Positions 1 to 10,400 of a DNA stretch of 64,000 bases are shown piece after piece. The notes below the pieces were generated by a model. That model saw nothing but the letters and a program-made list of their open reading frames with translations, was not told the DNA's origin and made no database searches. Position 1 is the stretch's first letter, and every line of letters starts with the position of its first letter. Source of the DNA: Puccinellia tenuiflora (lineage: Eukaryota > Streptophyta > Magnoliopsida > Poales > Poaceae). The DNA is taken from the NCBI GenBank assembly GCA_012064385.1, contig QRDG01001358.1, forward strand, positions 248,001 through 312,000. Reading direction: 5' to 3'. Both the position numbers and the translations under genes were made by a program.

Positions 1-2
1 CA

Positions 3-1394
3 TTTCATGGTGAAGCGCCAAGGGCCTGGATTTTGGAATGTGAAGACATCTTCTCCTTGGTAGGCATCCCTGGAGAGCAAAAAGTGAAATGGGGTATAGC
101 ACATATAAGGGGACAGGCAAAAACTTGGTTGAACAGTGCAGGCCTTAACTTACAGACCATCAGTTGGAATGAGCTTGGCAGAATTTTAGTGGACAGATTC
201 CCTGATAATGTCTCCACTGACCCTATGGACCAGCTGCAAGTGTTAAAACAAGTAACCACTGTCAATAGCTACATTGATCTATATGAAACTTGGATGACAC
301 AAATGAAAAGGGAAAGAACATACCTTCCCCAAGACTTCTTTGTGGACAGATTTGTCAGTGGCCTCAAGGATAGCATCAAACACAACGTTCAATGTCAAAA
401 ACCAACAACACTCTTGTCAGCTTATTGGTACGCCAGGCAATATGAGAAAGCATTCCTGTCCACTGCCAAAAAAGCTGTTCCTATAGCTCCACCCCTCAGA
501 CCATTAGCTGCAGTTCCAAACAGGCAAGTGCCACTAAGGGAAAATAGAAACAGGGCACCTATGGATAGACCCAGAGAGGCGAGGAAATGCTGGTACTGCC
601 CTGAAAACTGGACAGTAGGCCACAAATGCATCAATATGCAGAGAGCTCTCAACACTATCCAAATGCAGGGCCATTCTGATGAAGAAGATGAACCTGAGAA
701 TGAAAATCCTGATAACCAGCAAGCTGCACAGATACAACCAGTCCTGGTGGAACAAGAACAGCCTAATCCCCCAGTGGCAGCTGAAAATCTCATGAATATC
801 ACTGCTGCTGCTTACCATGGATATCCTAGTGATTCCACTATATCTCTCTTGCTCAAATTCAAAAATTCGTCAGCCATTGCTTTAGCAGACACAGGCAGTA
901 CCAATACTTTCATTGATTATGAATTTGCCAAGTACAACAACATACCTATGACTGCTGCAAAACCCAGAACAGTCAAGGTAGCAGGAGGTGGTACACTTTC
1001 CTCTGATGCTATTGTCGAAAATCATAATTTCTCCATACAAGGCAAGAAATTTTGCACTGATTTCAGAGTTCTCCACCTTCAAGGGTCTGATATAATTCTA
1101 GGGGTGAATTGGTTCAAGAAACATAATCCAGTCACATTTGACTTCATTGAAAGGAGCCTTACAATTGGAATTGAAGGGCAGTTGCATACCTTCCAGGATC
1201 ACCTGATACCTAAAACCTGCTTCCTAATTTCTTCAGACCAGTGCAGCAGGCTCATAGAAAAAGGAGCACAAGGATACATGCTCATCAATCCTATGAAGGA
1301 TATTGGCCAAAACAACCTGGAGAAATTACTTCCTGTGCCTGAAGAAATATCCCAGCTGTTACATCAGTTCCAAGATATATTCCAAGAGCCCTGA
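3..1394 (+). CDS. gag and aspartic protease part of the gypsy polyprotein, 5' partial
   Basis: Encodes the nucleocapsid precursor and the protease that would process the retroelement polyprotein. The frame is already open at base 3; the first ATG-like codon at 33 is internal to gag, so no start is chosen. A retrotransposon gag domain occupies roughly residues 1-150 counted from base 33. A zinc knuckle of the type C-x2-C...W-x2-GHKC lies near 585-635, followed by an acidic linker. The protease active site is DTGSTNTF, with the Asp codon at 888-890. The frame ends in a TGA at 1392-1394 that is not native: it is made by the first bases of the solo LTR inserted after 1391. Residues just before the break match the protease-to-reverse-transcriptase linker. 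Confidence 0.9.
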   Translation, partial: FHGEAPRAWILECEDIFSLVGIPGEQKVKWGIAHIRGQAKTWLNSAGLNLQTISWNELGRILVDRFPDNVSTDPMDQLQVLKQVTTVNSYIDLYETWMTQMKRERTYLPQDFFVDRFVSGLKDSIKHNVQCQKPTTLLSAYWYARQYEKAFLSTAKKAVPIAPPLRPLAAVPNRQVPLRENRNRAPMDRPREARKCWYCPENWTVGHKCINMQRALNTIQMQGHSDEEDEPENENPDNQQAAQIQPVLVEQEQPNPPVAAENLMNITAAAYHGYPSDSTISLLLKFKNSSAIALADTGSTNTFIDYEFAKYNNIPMTAAKPRTVKVAGGGTLSSDAIVENHNFSIQGKKFCTDFRVLHLQGSDIILGVNWFKKHNPVTFDFIERSLTIGIEGQLHTFQDHLIPKTCFLISSDQCSRLIEKGAQGYMLINPMKDIGQNNLEKLLPVPEEISQLLHQFQDIFQEP

Positions 1395-1810
1395 CGAGGA
1401 GTGGACTCGGCAAATCCCAAGGTTGTGTACCCCGGGTTGATTGAGGGGGAGAGAGTATGAACGTTGGTGGCTGTGACGGCTAACAGGGGGCGAGTTTACC
1501 CAGGTTCGGCCCCTCGAGGTGAGGTAAAGACCTACTCCTGCTTGTCTGGTATTATCGAGGTGGCTACAATGGCGAGATGCAATCTCGCTAGGGTCTGCGT
1601 GCTGCTTGCTTGACCTAGATGACGCACCCTCCTGGCCTTTATATCACAGGCCAGGTCTCGGGTGGACGGTGCGGATTGCACGTTACAGAGTAAGGAAAAA
1701 TCATCACCGGCCTAACCAGCTACTTGGGCCACACGGTACACCTCATGGGCCTCTCTTGGCGTGACCCAGGTACCACCACCGTGGGGTACCCAAAAGGTAG
1801 CCCCACGACA
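1392..1810. mobile_element. Solo LTR inserted in the gypsy pol frame
   Basis: The 419-bp segment begins TGACGAGG and ends CACGACA, so it has the TG...CA ends of an LTR. It is flanked by a perfect 5-bp target duplication AGCCC at 1387-1391 and 1811-1815. No coding capacity or second LTR is seen, so a solo LTR left by LTR-LTR recombination is the simplest reading. Removing the insert and one duplication copy leaves the polyprotein frame continuous, which confirms the boundaries independently. The family is not recognised and its orientation is undetermined. A TIR MITE is a weaker alternative, because the ends match each other over only a few bases. Confidence 0.82.
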
Positions 1811-1815
1811 AGCCC

Positions 1816-3921
1816 AAAGGCCTTCCTCCACATAGGGCGTGTGATCACCAGATACCTCTTGTACCAGGAGCAAAGCCACCAAATATACAGCCATACAGAA
1901 TGTCACACAGCCAGAAAAATTCAGTAGAAGCTCTGATCAGACAAATGTTAGCCAATGCGGAGATAAGACCTAGTAAAAGTCCTTTTTCCTCCCCAGCTAT
2001 TGTAGTTCGTAAAAAAGACAGATCTTGGCGACTCTGCACTGACTTCCGAGGTCTCAACGATTTGACTATAAAAAACAAATTTCCTATACCTGTGATAGAG
2101 GACCTCCTTGATGAACTCCATGGTGCAGTCATGTTTTCCAAGTTGGACCTTCGCTCTGGGTATCACCAAATTCGGATGCACCCAGCTGATATACATAAAA
2201 CAGCCTTCTCCACACATCTAGGCCATTATGAATACATGGTGATGCCTTTTGGCTTGTGCAACGCTCCTGCAACCTTCCAGGAATTGATGAATTCCATATT
2301 CTCCAAGTTCCTTAGGAAGTTTGTTCTTGTATTCTTTGATGACATATTGGTCTACAGCAAGTCCTTGAGTGAGCACCAAGAGCACCTACAGTTAGTTCTC
2401 AGCACCCTGAGACAGCATCAGCTAAAAGCAAAAATGTCCAAGTGTCTGTTTGGCCAGTCACAGGTAGAGTACTTGGGGTATATAATCTCATCTGCAGGAG
2501 TGCAGACAGATCCAGCTAAAATTATTGCTATCCTCAACTGGCCACAACCTCTCACTATCAAGCAGCTCAGGGGATTTTTGGGACTCACAGGCTACTATAG
2601 AAAATTTATTGAGCTATATGCCATTCTCTGTCAGCCCCTATACAAGGTCCTGAAGAAAAACTCCTTCCAATGGGGTCCAGAACAACAGATGGCTTTTGAG
2701 AAGTTAAAACATATCATGTCTTCTCCTCCTCTGCTAGCACTCCCTGATTTCACACTACCTTTTACCCTAGAAACAGATGCTTGTGCAACAGGATTGGGAG
2801 CTGTGTTAATGCAGCAGGGCAAACCCCTAGCATACTTCAGTAAATGTCTTGGTCCAAAAACAAGTGCTCAATCAATTTATGAAAAAGAAGCTTTGGCGAT
2901 CCTTGAAGCACTTAAAAAGTGGAGGCACTACTTCTTAGGAAATACTCTCATCATCAAAACTGACCAGAGTAGCCTCAAGTTTCTCAGCAGCCAAAGACTA
3001 CTGGAAGGGATTCAACACAAGTTGATGTTGAAACTACTGGAATTCAATTTCAGAATTGAGTACAAAAAGGGCAGTGACAATAAAGTGGCAGATGCCCTTT
3101 CCAGGGAATTTCAAGATCAAGAGATGATGCCTCCACAGCAGTGCAAGGCCATATCATCTGTTACCCCAACATGGTGCTCTGAAATCACTGAATCCTATAT
3201 AGGAGATGACAGCTGCACTCTCTTGCTCCAACAACTGGCTGTTAACAAAGACAGTAACCCCAAATACACCCTCCAATCAGGCATCCTCAGATATAAGGGG
3301 AGAATTTATATTGGCTCTTCTACAGAACTCAGAACCAAAATCTTTTCCACCTTTCACTCTTCAGCTTTTGGTGGACATTCTGGTACCAGGGTTACACTGC
3401 ACAGAATTCAGCAATTGTTCTATTGGCCTAAACTGAAGCAGTACATTACCTCCAAGGTTGCGGAATGCCCTGTGTGTCAAGTTTCCAAAACAGAAAAGAT
3501 TCAGTATCCAGGGTTACTGGATCCCTTGCCTATCCCTAAAGCCAAGTGGTCAGAAGTGAGTCTTGATTTTATTGAAGGTCTCCCCAAATCTAAGGGAAAA
3601 GATGTCATACTGGTCGTAGTGGATAGACTAACAAAGTATGCCCATTTCATCCCTCTGGCTCATCCTTACTCAGTACAGAAAGTGGCCGACCTGTTCATTG
3701 ATAACATTCTGAAGCTACATGGCCCTCCATCTGTCATAGTCAGTGATCGTGACAGAATCTTCACCAGCAAACTTTGGCAAGAAATTTTCAATGCTCTAAA
3801 GATATCTCTGCATTTCTCCACAGCATACCACCCAGAGTCCGACGGACAAACTGAACGTGTGAATCAATGTCTCGAACAGTACCTACGTTGCATGACTTCT
3901 GCTGAACCCAAAAGTGGCTAG
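1816..3921 (+). pseudogene. Reverse transcriptase, RNase H and integrase part of the gypsy pol
   Basis: These domains would copy element RNA into DNA and integrate it. The frame resumes at 1816, directly after the insertion; the ATG at 1900 is internal and is not a real start. Reverse transcriptase shows the finger/palm block around 2020-2170 and the catalytic FFDD motif (Asp codons at 2338-2343). RNase H follows with ETDACATG near 2774 and DNKVADALSR near 3077. Integrase has an HHCC zinc finger (GGHSG to CPVC, about 3370-3480) and the DDE residues in SLDFIEG, VSDRDRIF and DGQTERVNQ. The TAG at 3919-3921 results from an upstream frameshift: a run of four A at 3910-3913 has lost one base relative to the downstream frame. 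Confidence 0.9.
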
Positions 3922-4607
3922 ACTGGCTTTCCACAGCTGAATGGTGGTATAATTCTAGTTACCACACCTCCATCAAGATGTCCCCATTCGAGGCTTTATA
4001 TGAGTACCCACCTCCTCAACTGTCAACAGCCGCAATTTCCACTGATTTATCACCTGAAGCCCAGCTGGCTCTGGCAGAAAAAGGTAACATGGTGGAGGTG
4101 TTGCAGCAAAACCTTACCAAAGCTCAGAAAACAATGAAGAAATATGCAGACCTCAAACGAACTCCTAGATCGTTTAATGTCGGGGACATGGTGTATCTGA
4201 AGATGCTTCCCCAAAGAGAGACAACCTTGGGTCAACACACCTCTCTGAAGTTGAGCTCTAAGTGGTATGGTCCTTTTCGTGTTCTGCAAACTGTAGGGAA
4301 TAGGGCATACAAGATTCAATTACCTGAAGGCACTCAACTCCATAATGTCTTCCATGTGAATCATCTCAAGCGCCACCTGGGACCAAGGGCAGTCCCGAAC
4401 CCTTCTCTTCCTCTGGTTACTGAATCAGGTAAACTAAAATTGTCTCCTATTGCAATCTTACAACGGCGTCAAGTTCCTCGTTCTGCTGGTGGTTATGATG
4501 TAGCAGTGCCACAGTGGTTAATTCACTGGGAAAATATGCCACCTGAAGAAGCAACCTGGGAGGACGCAGCATTTATCCAGGCAACTTTTCCCTCGTTCAA
4601 GCCGTGA
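3922..4607 (+). pseudogene. Integrase C-terminus with GPY/F module and chromodomain-like tail
   Basis: This is the end of the same polyprotein, displaced by one frame. It contains the conserved integrase segment up to MSPFEALY (3978), the GPY/F-type module KWYGPFRVLQTVGNRAYKI and the HNVFHVNHLK motif. A C-terminal region with YDVAVPQWLIHW and PEEATWED is typical of plant chromoviral chromodomains, which tether integration to chromatin. Translation ends at TGA 4605-4607, a few bases before the polypurine tract, as expected for a complete 3' end. Because of the frameshift this part could not be made from the same protein in this copy. Confidence 0.88.
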
Positions 4608-4617
4608 CGTCTTGACT

Positions 4618-4631
4618 TAAGCGGGGGGAAT
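4618..4631 (+). other. Polypurine tract of the gypsy element
   Basis: The stretch AAGCGGGGGGAATT abuts the 3' LTR start. This is the usual position of the primer for plus-strand DNA synthesis in LTR retrotransposons. Confidence 0.75.
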
Positions 4632-5004
4632 TGTCAGGTACCTGACTTTTAGCTATCAGCGACAAGGGCTTCGTCGACAACAACCAACGGTCGGGATGAC
4701 AGGATGACGGTTCGCCAGGATCCTACGGCTCCTGGAGCTCATTAGTTTTACGTCTGTAACCTTGTCCTCTGTTTCTGTCCTTGTTTCAGACCAGGGGTTA
4801 TCTTGTAAACTTGCTTGAGCCTACTCCTTCCCTCCTTCGATATAAAGGTGTAGGTGGGGTGGATGGGTGGATCAAGCAATCAAAAAACCCTAATTTTAGT
4901 TATCTTCTTCCTGCATTTATCTAGAGTAGAACTGAGCGCCCGTGCTCCCCTTCTTCCCCTTCCTTCGACCGATTCCAGATGCCAGCGACCACCGGGTCCT
5001 GACA
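4632..5004 (+). repeat. 3' LTR of the gypsy element
   Basis: A 373-bp LTR starting TGTCAGG and ending CCTGACA, a perfect 7-bp terminal inverted repeat. The 5' boundary follows the polypurine tract. A TATA box lies at 4841-4846. The following bases CCACC (5005-5009) would be one copy of the target duplication; the other copy is outside the window. The proline/serine-rich reading frames here overlap the LTR and the neighbouring GC-rich leader and are not credible proteins. Confidence 0.85.
4841..4846 (+). promoter_or_regulatory. TATA box of the gypsy LTR
   Basis: TATAAA about 210 bp into the 373-bp LTR, followed by a short GC-moderate leader; this fits the U3/R boundary of an LTR promoter. Confidence 0.55.
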
Positions 5005-6315
5005 CCACCGCCGCCGCCACCTCCGATCCGGCCGCGAGCCGCTGCTTCCACCGTAGATCTTACTGCCGTCCCTCGCTCTCTCAGTTCTCTTACCTGTCCC
5101 GATGCCCAAATTCGCCGTCCCGCCCATCCCCGGTCCAATCCTCGATCCCCTTCTGCCGGCACTGGACTGGCGTGGAGCGAATAAGATCCTTCCGGACGCG
5201 GTTCCTTCCTGCTGCTGGTAAGGAAGCCCTAGCTTTGCTTTGGATCGCCGTTCGTTTTGCCCAGTCAGATCCTTCTTCCCCAAGACCGATCTCAGTTGGA
5301 CTCATCACGTAGCACTGTACAGGGTTCCCTGAGCTAATGCTGCTTGTAGAGGTCTGTTTTCAAACAAATTGGAGGTTCACCTGAATCTTCATGCACCGTG
5401 TTAAGTTTGACTTTGACATTGATTGGGGTGACTTGCTGATCGCGCGGGTCGATGGAAATTCCGGTTCTGCTGATCGTGGAGTAGTATGTGGCGAGTGATG
5501 GTTTTGTGTTCATAGGTTGTTCCTCGGTGTAGTGTGGATTGGATGATATATGTGAATGGCAGTGTTCTTGGCGTTACTTAGCACTCCATGTGTAGCATAG
5601 GGAGTTGTTTGACATTGGTGGTGTGATATCCTGAATAGTGATATTGATCCAAGGTACTCTAGAGTATATATAATTAGGATATAGTGTAATCTTAGCTGTG
5701 AATTTTTTCTTTTTGCACCGTACTGGGTATGGGAATGTTGTTTACAAAATTCTGAATGTCCAGCGTGTTGGTGTCCTTCAAAATTTAGTTTTTACCTATT
5801 GGTTGTTGGAATGTTAGTATATTTCTAACAGCGGGAAATTTGTTGCAGGCAGAGGCTGCACGAATGTGCTGTTGGACTAATTTATCCTGTGGTTTAATGT
5901 GCTGCTTACGGCCTACTTATGACTTCTGCTTCTGTTTGCCGGCATTGCTCCTTCCTGCTACTTGTCAGTGACATATTTGAATAATTCCCACCTCGACTAC
6001 AAAAGAAGCAGCTTTGCGGCTTTCTTCCTCTCTTCAAGATTTGCCGACCTTCTCTAGAATTGATGCTTTAGAGAGGGGCTCTAGCATTGGTGGTGATCTG
6101 AGCACAGGGCGTGCAAAACCTATCCGCACACTTCAAACGGAAGGTTCTTTAGCAAGCTTCTCAAAAGAGGGAACACCCCCATCATCACCAACAAATCGTA
6201 AGAAATGCATGAGAACAGTTGGTTGTGCTATTGCTCTGTTCCTATTGGTGGGCTGCATATATGCTTCTTTGAGATATTTCCATGTATTTCTCTCAGAAGG
6301 TAGCTCTGAATACTA

Positions 6316-6475
6316 CTTCCTCCGTATCAAAATATAAGATGTTTTAGCATTTCTCTTTCCATCCGTATATAGACATGTTTTAATGTAAGGTTCAAATGAA
6401 TCTTGCACTAAAACATGTGTAGATACGGATGGAAAGAGAAGTACTAAAACATCTTATATTTTGATACGGAGGGAG
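6316..6475. mobile_element. Stowaway MITE in the apyrase exon
   Basis: A 160-bp element with inverted ends CTTCCTCCGT and ACGGAGGGAG, flanked by TA duplications (6314-6315 and 6476-6477). Its two halves are near-perfect inverted repeats. Insertion splits a Tyr codon four codons upstream of apyrase motif ACR1. Element plus duplication is 162 bp, a multiple of three, but the element itself carries in-frame stops. Confidence 0.95.
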
Positions 6476-8105
6476 TACGTGATTCTTGATTGTGGCAGCA
6501 CTGGTACAAGTGTGTATGTGTACTAGTGGTCCATTAATCATAGCGATGGGAATGCTCTTCCTATTGCTTTGAAACCTTTAGGGATGCTTCTAAGAAAAAA
6601 TCGGCTAAATTAACTGGGCGTGCCTATCAACGAATGGAAACTGAACCTGGATTGAGCAAGCTTGTTCACAATGAAACTGGAATGAAGAAGGCGATAGAGC
6701 CTCTCCTTCAAATGGCTGAGCGGCAGATCCCTAGACGTGCACACAAGCACACACTTCTATATGCCACAGCTGGTGCCCGCAAGCTACCAAGTGCAGATTC
6801 AGAGTGGCTTCTGGATAAGGCTTGGGATGTTCTGAAGAATTCATCATTTTCTTGTAGTAGAGACAGGGTTAAGATCATCAGTGGCATGGACGAAGCTTAT
6901 TATGGATGGATAGCTCTTAACTACCACCTGAACATGCTTGGCACCTCATCTTCTGAAATGACTTATGGCTCACTTTTTATAGGTGGATCATCATTACAGA
7001 TGACATTTGAGACTGAGAAGACCGTTCAGGATGACACAAGCATTCATCTGAGGATTGGTTCTGTCAATCATCAACTCAGTGCTTATTCTCTTTCCGGTTA
7101 TGGATTAAATGATGCATTCGACAAATCTGTAGCACATCTGGTGAAGATGCTGGGAGGAACAGCTGGTCATGGCAAAGTGCAGGTCAAACATCCTTGTCTA
7201 CAAACTGGATACAGAGAAGATTATGTTTGTTCCTACTGCCATCCACTCAAACAAGATGGAAGTCCCAGTGTTTCAGGGAAGGCAACAGGAAATGAGAAGC
7301 AGGGAACAGCAGTTGAACTGGTCGGGGTGCCTCAGTGGGACGAATGTAGTGCTCTTGCAAAAGTAGCGGTCAATCTTTCAGAGTGGTCCAATGCAACTTC
7401 TGGAGTTGATTGTAACCTTCAACCTTGTGCTCTTGCTAGTACCCTTCCCCAACTACATGGGCAGTTCTACGCCATGTCTGGCTGCTATGTGGTTCTCAAT
7501 ATTTTTTTTAATTTGACTCCTCATGCTACTCTCGATGATGTTCTGAAAAGAGTAGCGTTCCACCACAGCCTTTTATAGAGCAGTATTGCTTCAGGGCTCC
7601 TTGTATTACATCACTTCTGACAGAGGGACTGCAGATCAAAGATAACCAGGTGATAGTTGGCTCAGGTAGTATCACTTGGACTCTTGGTGTTACTTTGCTA
7701 GAGGCTGGACAGGCAGTGTCTCAACGGATGGATATTCAAGGATACATGCTATTACACCGGGAGATAAACCCAAATATTATTATAGTATTGTTTGTAATTT
7801 CAGTTGTGCTGGTCATATGTGTCATATTGTGCGTTAGCAACTCAATGCCAAGATCGTTCCGCAAATCCTATTTGCCAATTTTTAGGCCGAACAGTGGAGG
7901 TAGTTCTGCGCTTGGTATGGGATCATCTTTCAGATTTCATTTATGGAGACATATTAATTCAGGTACGTGTTAATTTCTTTTGTCGAGCTGTCATCTTGTG
8001 GTTTCTCCTCTTGTCTAAAAAGTGTACATCGTCTAAAGACTACAATGCTAGAATCTTATTTACTTGCATTTCTGTTGTCCATTATATATTATATCTGCTA
8101 GGACT

Positions 8106-8270
8106 CAGGGGCGGAGCTACGGCAAGGCCAACCTGGGCCATGGCCCGCCCAGGAATTTTGGGGAGAAGCAATTATAACGATTATTTCTGGGCCATGGCCT
8201 AGCCCACTAGCACTAGCACACCAGCAGCACGTAGTCCAGGATTTGTGTGTTCCTTTTTAGCCTGGCCCGC
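8106..8270. repeat. Fragment of a hAT-like or other dispersed repeat in the apyrase intron
   Basis: Starts CAGGGGCGGAGCTACGG, a terminus common in grass hAT-type MITEs, and continues with a GGGCCATGGCC-containing segment seen twice (about 8137 and 8191). I do not see the matching inverted end, so it is called only as a fragment. Confidence 0.4.
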
Positions 8271-8597
8271 TCAACATTTTCTTATAACACTTCAAGCTAT
8301 TTATTACCCTGCTTAATTTTGAAGGTGAAATTTGTTACACTATATAACCTTCTAATAATGCTTCTAAGAAGCAGGAGCACCATATAGAAATCTTGCATGT
8401 TGCAACACATACGTTCTCTTTAGTTTTCATCGTACCTCATTCGATATGACTTATGCTATTGTCGACTGAATTCTTGTAACGAGAGTGTGATACCTCCGCG
8501 AATGAACGTTCCTACCACAGCACTGTAATTTTGTGACATTGTTCTATAAAATTACTAATCACAATGGAGAATATCAAGATATTTGTGTTATGACATA

Positions 8598-8856
8598 CTC
8601 CCTCATCCCCAAATAGGTGGTGTATAAACTTAGTTAAAAAGTCAACATTATCTAAGTTTGACCAAATATACTGATAAAAATATCAACGGCTATGATATTA
8701 AATCAATACATTATGAAAATATGTCTTATGATGAATCTATTGATATTTATTTGGTATTGTTGGTCTTTATTTATTTTTTATATATACTCGGTCAAACTTA
8801 GAAAACATTGACTTTTAAACTAAGTTTATTAGCCACCTATTTGGGGACGGAGGGAG
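8598..8856. mobile_element. Stowaway-like MITE in the apyrase intron
   Basis: A 259-bp segment with long inverted ends: CTCCCTCATCCCCAAATAGG at the left pairs with the right end, which closes in GGGGACGGAGGGAG. The left flank is TA and the right flank is TC, so one target-site copy has mutated. It lies inside the last intron (7963-8972). Confidence 0.85.
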
Positions 8857-9291
8857 TCAAGTCAAACAATCTCGCAGTTCTTTGTTTGATTGTACAAACT
8901 CACCCTTTTCTTTACTGTAGCTTAAGATACCAAACTTTTGCCTTCCCTCATTTTGCCTTCCTCTCTGCACAGATGCAAGAACAAAGACACCATTGAGCCC
9001 TACTGTTTCTGGGTCAGAACCCCATCCATTCAGCATGACTCATGGATTAGGAGGCAGCAGTGTGCAGCTTATGGAGTCTTCCAGGCGACCAGGCAATCGT
9101 TGGGTGTATATCATAGCTATTCAGTTGGGAACTTAGGCCAGATGCAGTTTTCTAGTGGATCACAGAACCCTGCCAGAGGTCAGACAACACTTCAAAGCCG
9201 GAGATCCCAATCGAGAGAAGACCTCACTTCTTCATTGCTGATATTCAAAAGGTATAGCATTACACTTGAGCATGACATGACTAGTACGTGA

Positions 9292-10400
9292 CCCCATTGC
9301 CATAACAGACGTTGTGTAAATAATAGCTCCAGACTGCTTTGATTTCTTCTCTAGCCAGAAGTCAACTTTGTTGGTACACTGACGATTCAAAGGTTTAGGA
9401 TTCACAAAATTTAAAGTATATGACGCCTCATGGACATGACACATCCATCCCTTACAATGTATTTGTGCAATAGAAACATGCCATAAAGATGAACTTGCAA
9501 GCTATCTGGGTGTTGTGCCAGAAGAAATGTTGCATGGTTCGCCAAAGTGCCTGGCCATGGCCTGCAGGTGTGTATTCAGCTGGTAGCCTCAAGTATCATC
9601 AATGTTTTCTGATGAAGATATCACTGCAACCAGGTATCAGGTGTACTCTTCAAAGGCTCTTAATTATATTTTATTCTACAACATAATAAAGAAATCTGTT
9701 ACGTTGTATCATTGATGTATTCTTTTTTTTGAAATGGAGGCGAATCCTTTGGGTGTTAATTAATGGAAACAGGGTGTGTATCATAGATGTATCACCTTGT
9801 CAGTCCTCTCTTCTTTCGTTTTGGTGTTTTTTTTTTTTTGGCCGTGGAGGGTTTGTGCAGCTTATTTAGCTTCACAGACGCAACTATAACATGATTTTCT
9901 CTTCGATCTTCATTTGTTGTTTGATCGATAGGTAGAATTAGTTTTCTTTTAAAAGCCTTACATGCTAATCAGGCTGACCCTCCTCTCCGATGTTCAAGCT
10001 GACCTTTTGCGCTTGGAATAAAAATGATTTGCGATGATGGTTTGACCGGCGTTTTAATCCGCCGGCCACTTGAGCAGAGACACCGCGTGGTGTGGGTGGG
10101 TGTGTGGTTCCTTTCAGGAGCGAGGCGTTCAAACGAAGTGTTTGGCATCCGCAGCAAGGTAAACTGTGGGCGGAGTTCGCTGGGACTAGGAGCTCAAAGA
10201 GGTGCTTATTATAGCTGCACTTGTTGCTTCGCATGAAACCATCTTCTTTTCCTTAATTTTCTTCTCCCTTTGGAGAATCTTGTAACGATTGTCTTGTCCC
10301 TCAAATAAAGCAGAGTTAAGATTTTCCTGCAATCACGCACACAGGGCACAGAAGGGGGTTAACCTTCTGTAGGATAGGCAACAATGTGATAGAACTTGAG
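9292..10400. other. Apyrase 3' flank and unclassified DNA
   Basis: The first few hundred bases are probably the former 3' untranslated region of the apyrase copy. Beyond about 9700 there are T-rich runs (9721-9728, 9827-9838) and AT-rich DNA without a convincing coding region. No repeat boundary or RNA gene is recognised. Confidence 0.4.

Larger units (their letters stand above)
1..5004 (+). mobile_element. Ty3/gypsy chromovirus-like LTR retrotransposon, 5' end outside window
   Basis: The order is gag with zinc knuckle, protease, reverse transcriptase, RNase H, integrase, chromodomain-like tail, polypurine tract and a 3' LTR. The reading frame is open from the first bases, so the 5' LTR and the start of gag lie upstream of the window. 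The short LTR (373 bp) and C-terminal chromodomain suggest a Reina-type chromovirus; the clade is inferred. The copy is dead: a solo LTR (1392-1810) splits protease from reverse transcriptase, and a one-base deletion at 3910-3913 shifts the frame late in integrase. Apart from these two lesions the coding frame is open, so the insertion and the deletion look fairly recent. Confidence 0.93.
5010..9290 (+). pseudogene. APY7: Degenerate apyrase 7-like gene (GDA1/CD39 nucleoside phosphatase)
   Basis: The translated pieces, in order, match plant probable apyrase 7, a membrane-anchored enzyme that removes phosphate from NTPs and NDPs. Visible parts: a GC-rich 5' leader with a donor near 5217; a serine-rich N-terminus and membrane helix (6180-6290); ACR1 DCGSTGT (6488-6508); ACR2 YATAGARKLP (about 6761); ACR3 GMDEAYYGW (about 6885); the ACR4 region; GYGLNDA; the IIGSGSITWTLG-type block (7650-7690); a second membrane helix (7770-7840); a donor at 7963; an acceptor at 8971-8972; and a last exon ending in the SRRSQSREDL-type tail. 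Lesions: one extra T near 6013-6015; a MITE at 6316-6475; TAG at 6524-6526; a one-base loss at 6581-6584; loss of the ACR4 Asp; a deletion with frameshift near 7552; and two further frameshifts near 9090 and 9236. Introns remain, so this is a decayed gene copy and not a retrocopy. Confidence 0.88.

Noticed and set aside
4854..5312. A 152-residue proline/serine/arginine-rich frame
   Set aside because: It spans the end of the gypsy LTR and a GC-rich leader, overlaps several other open frames on both strands, and shows no domain.
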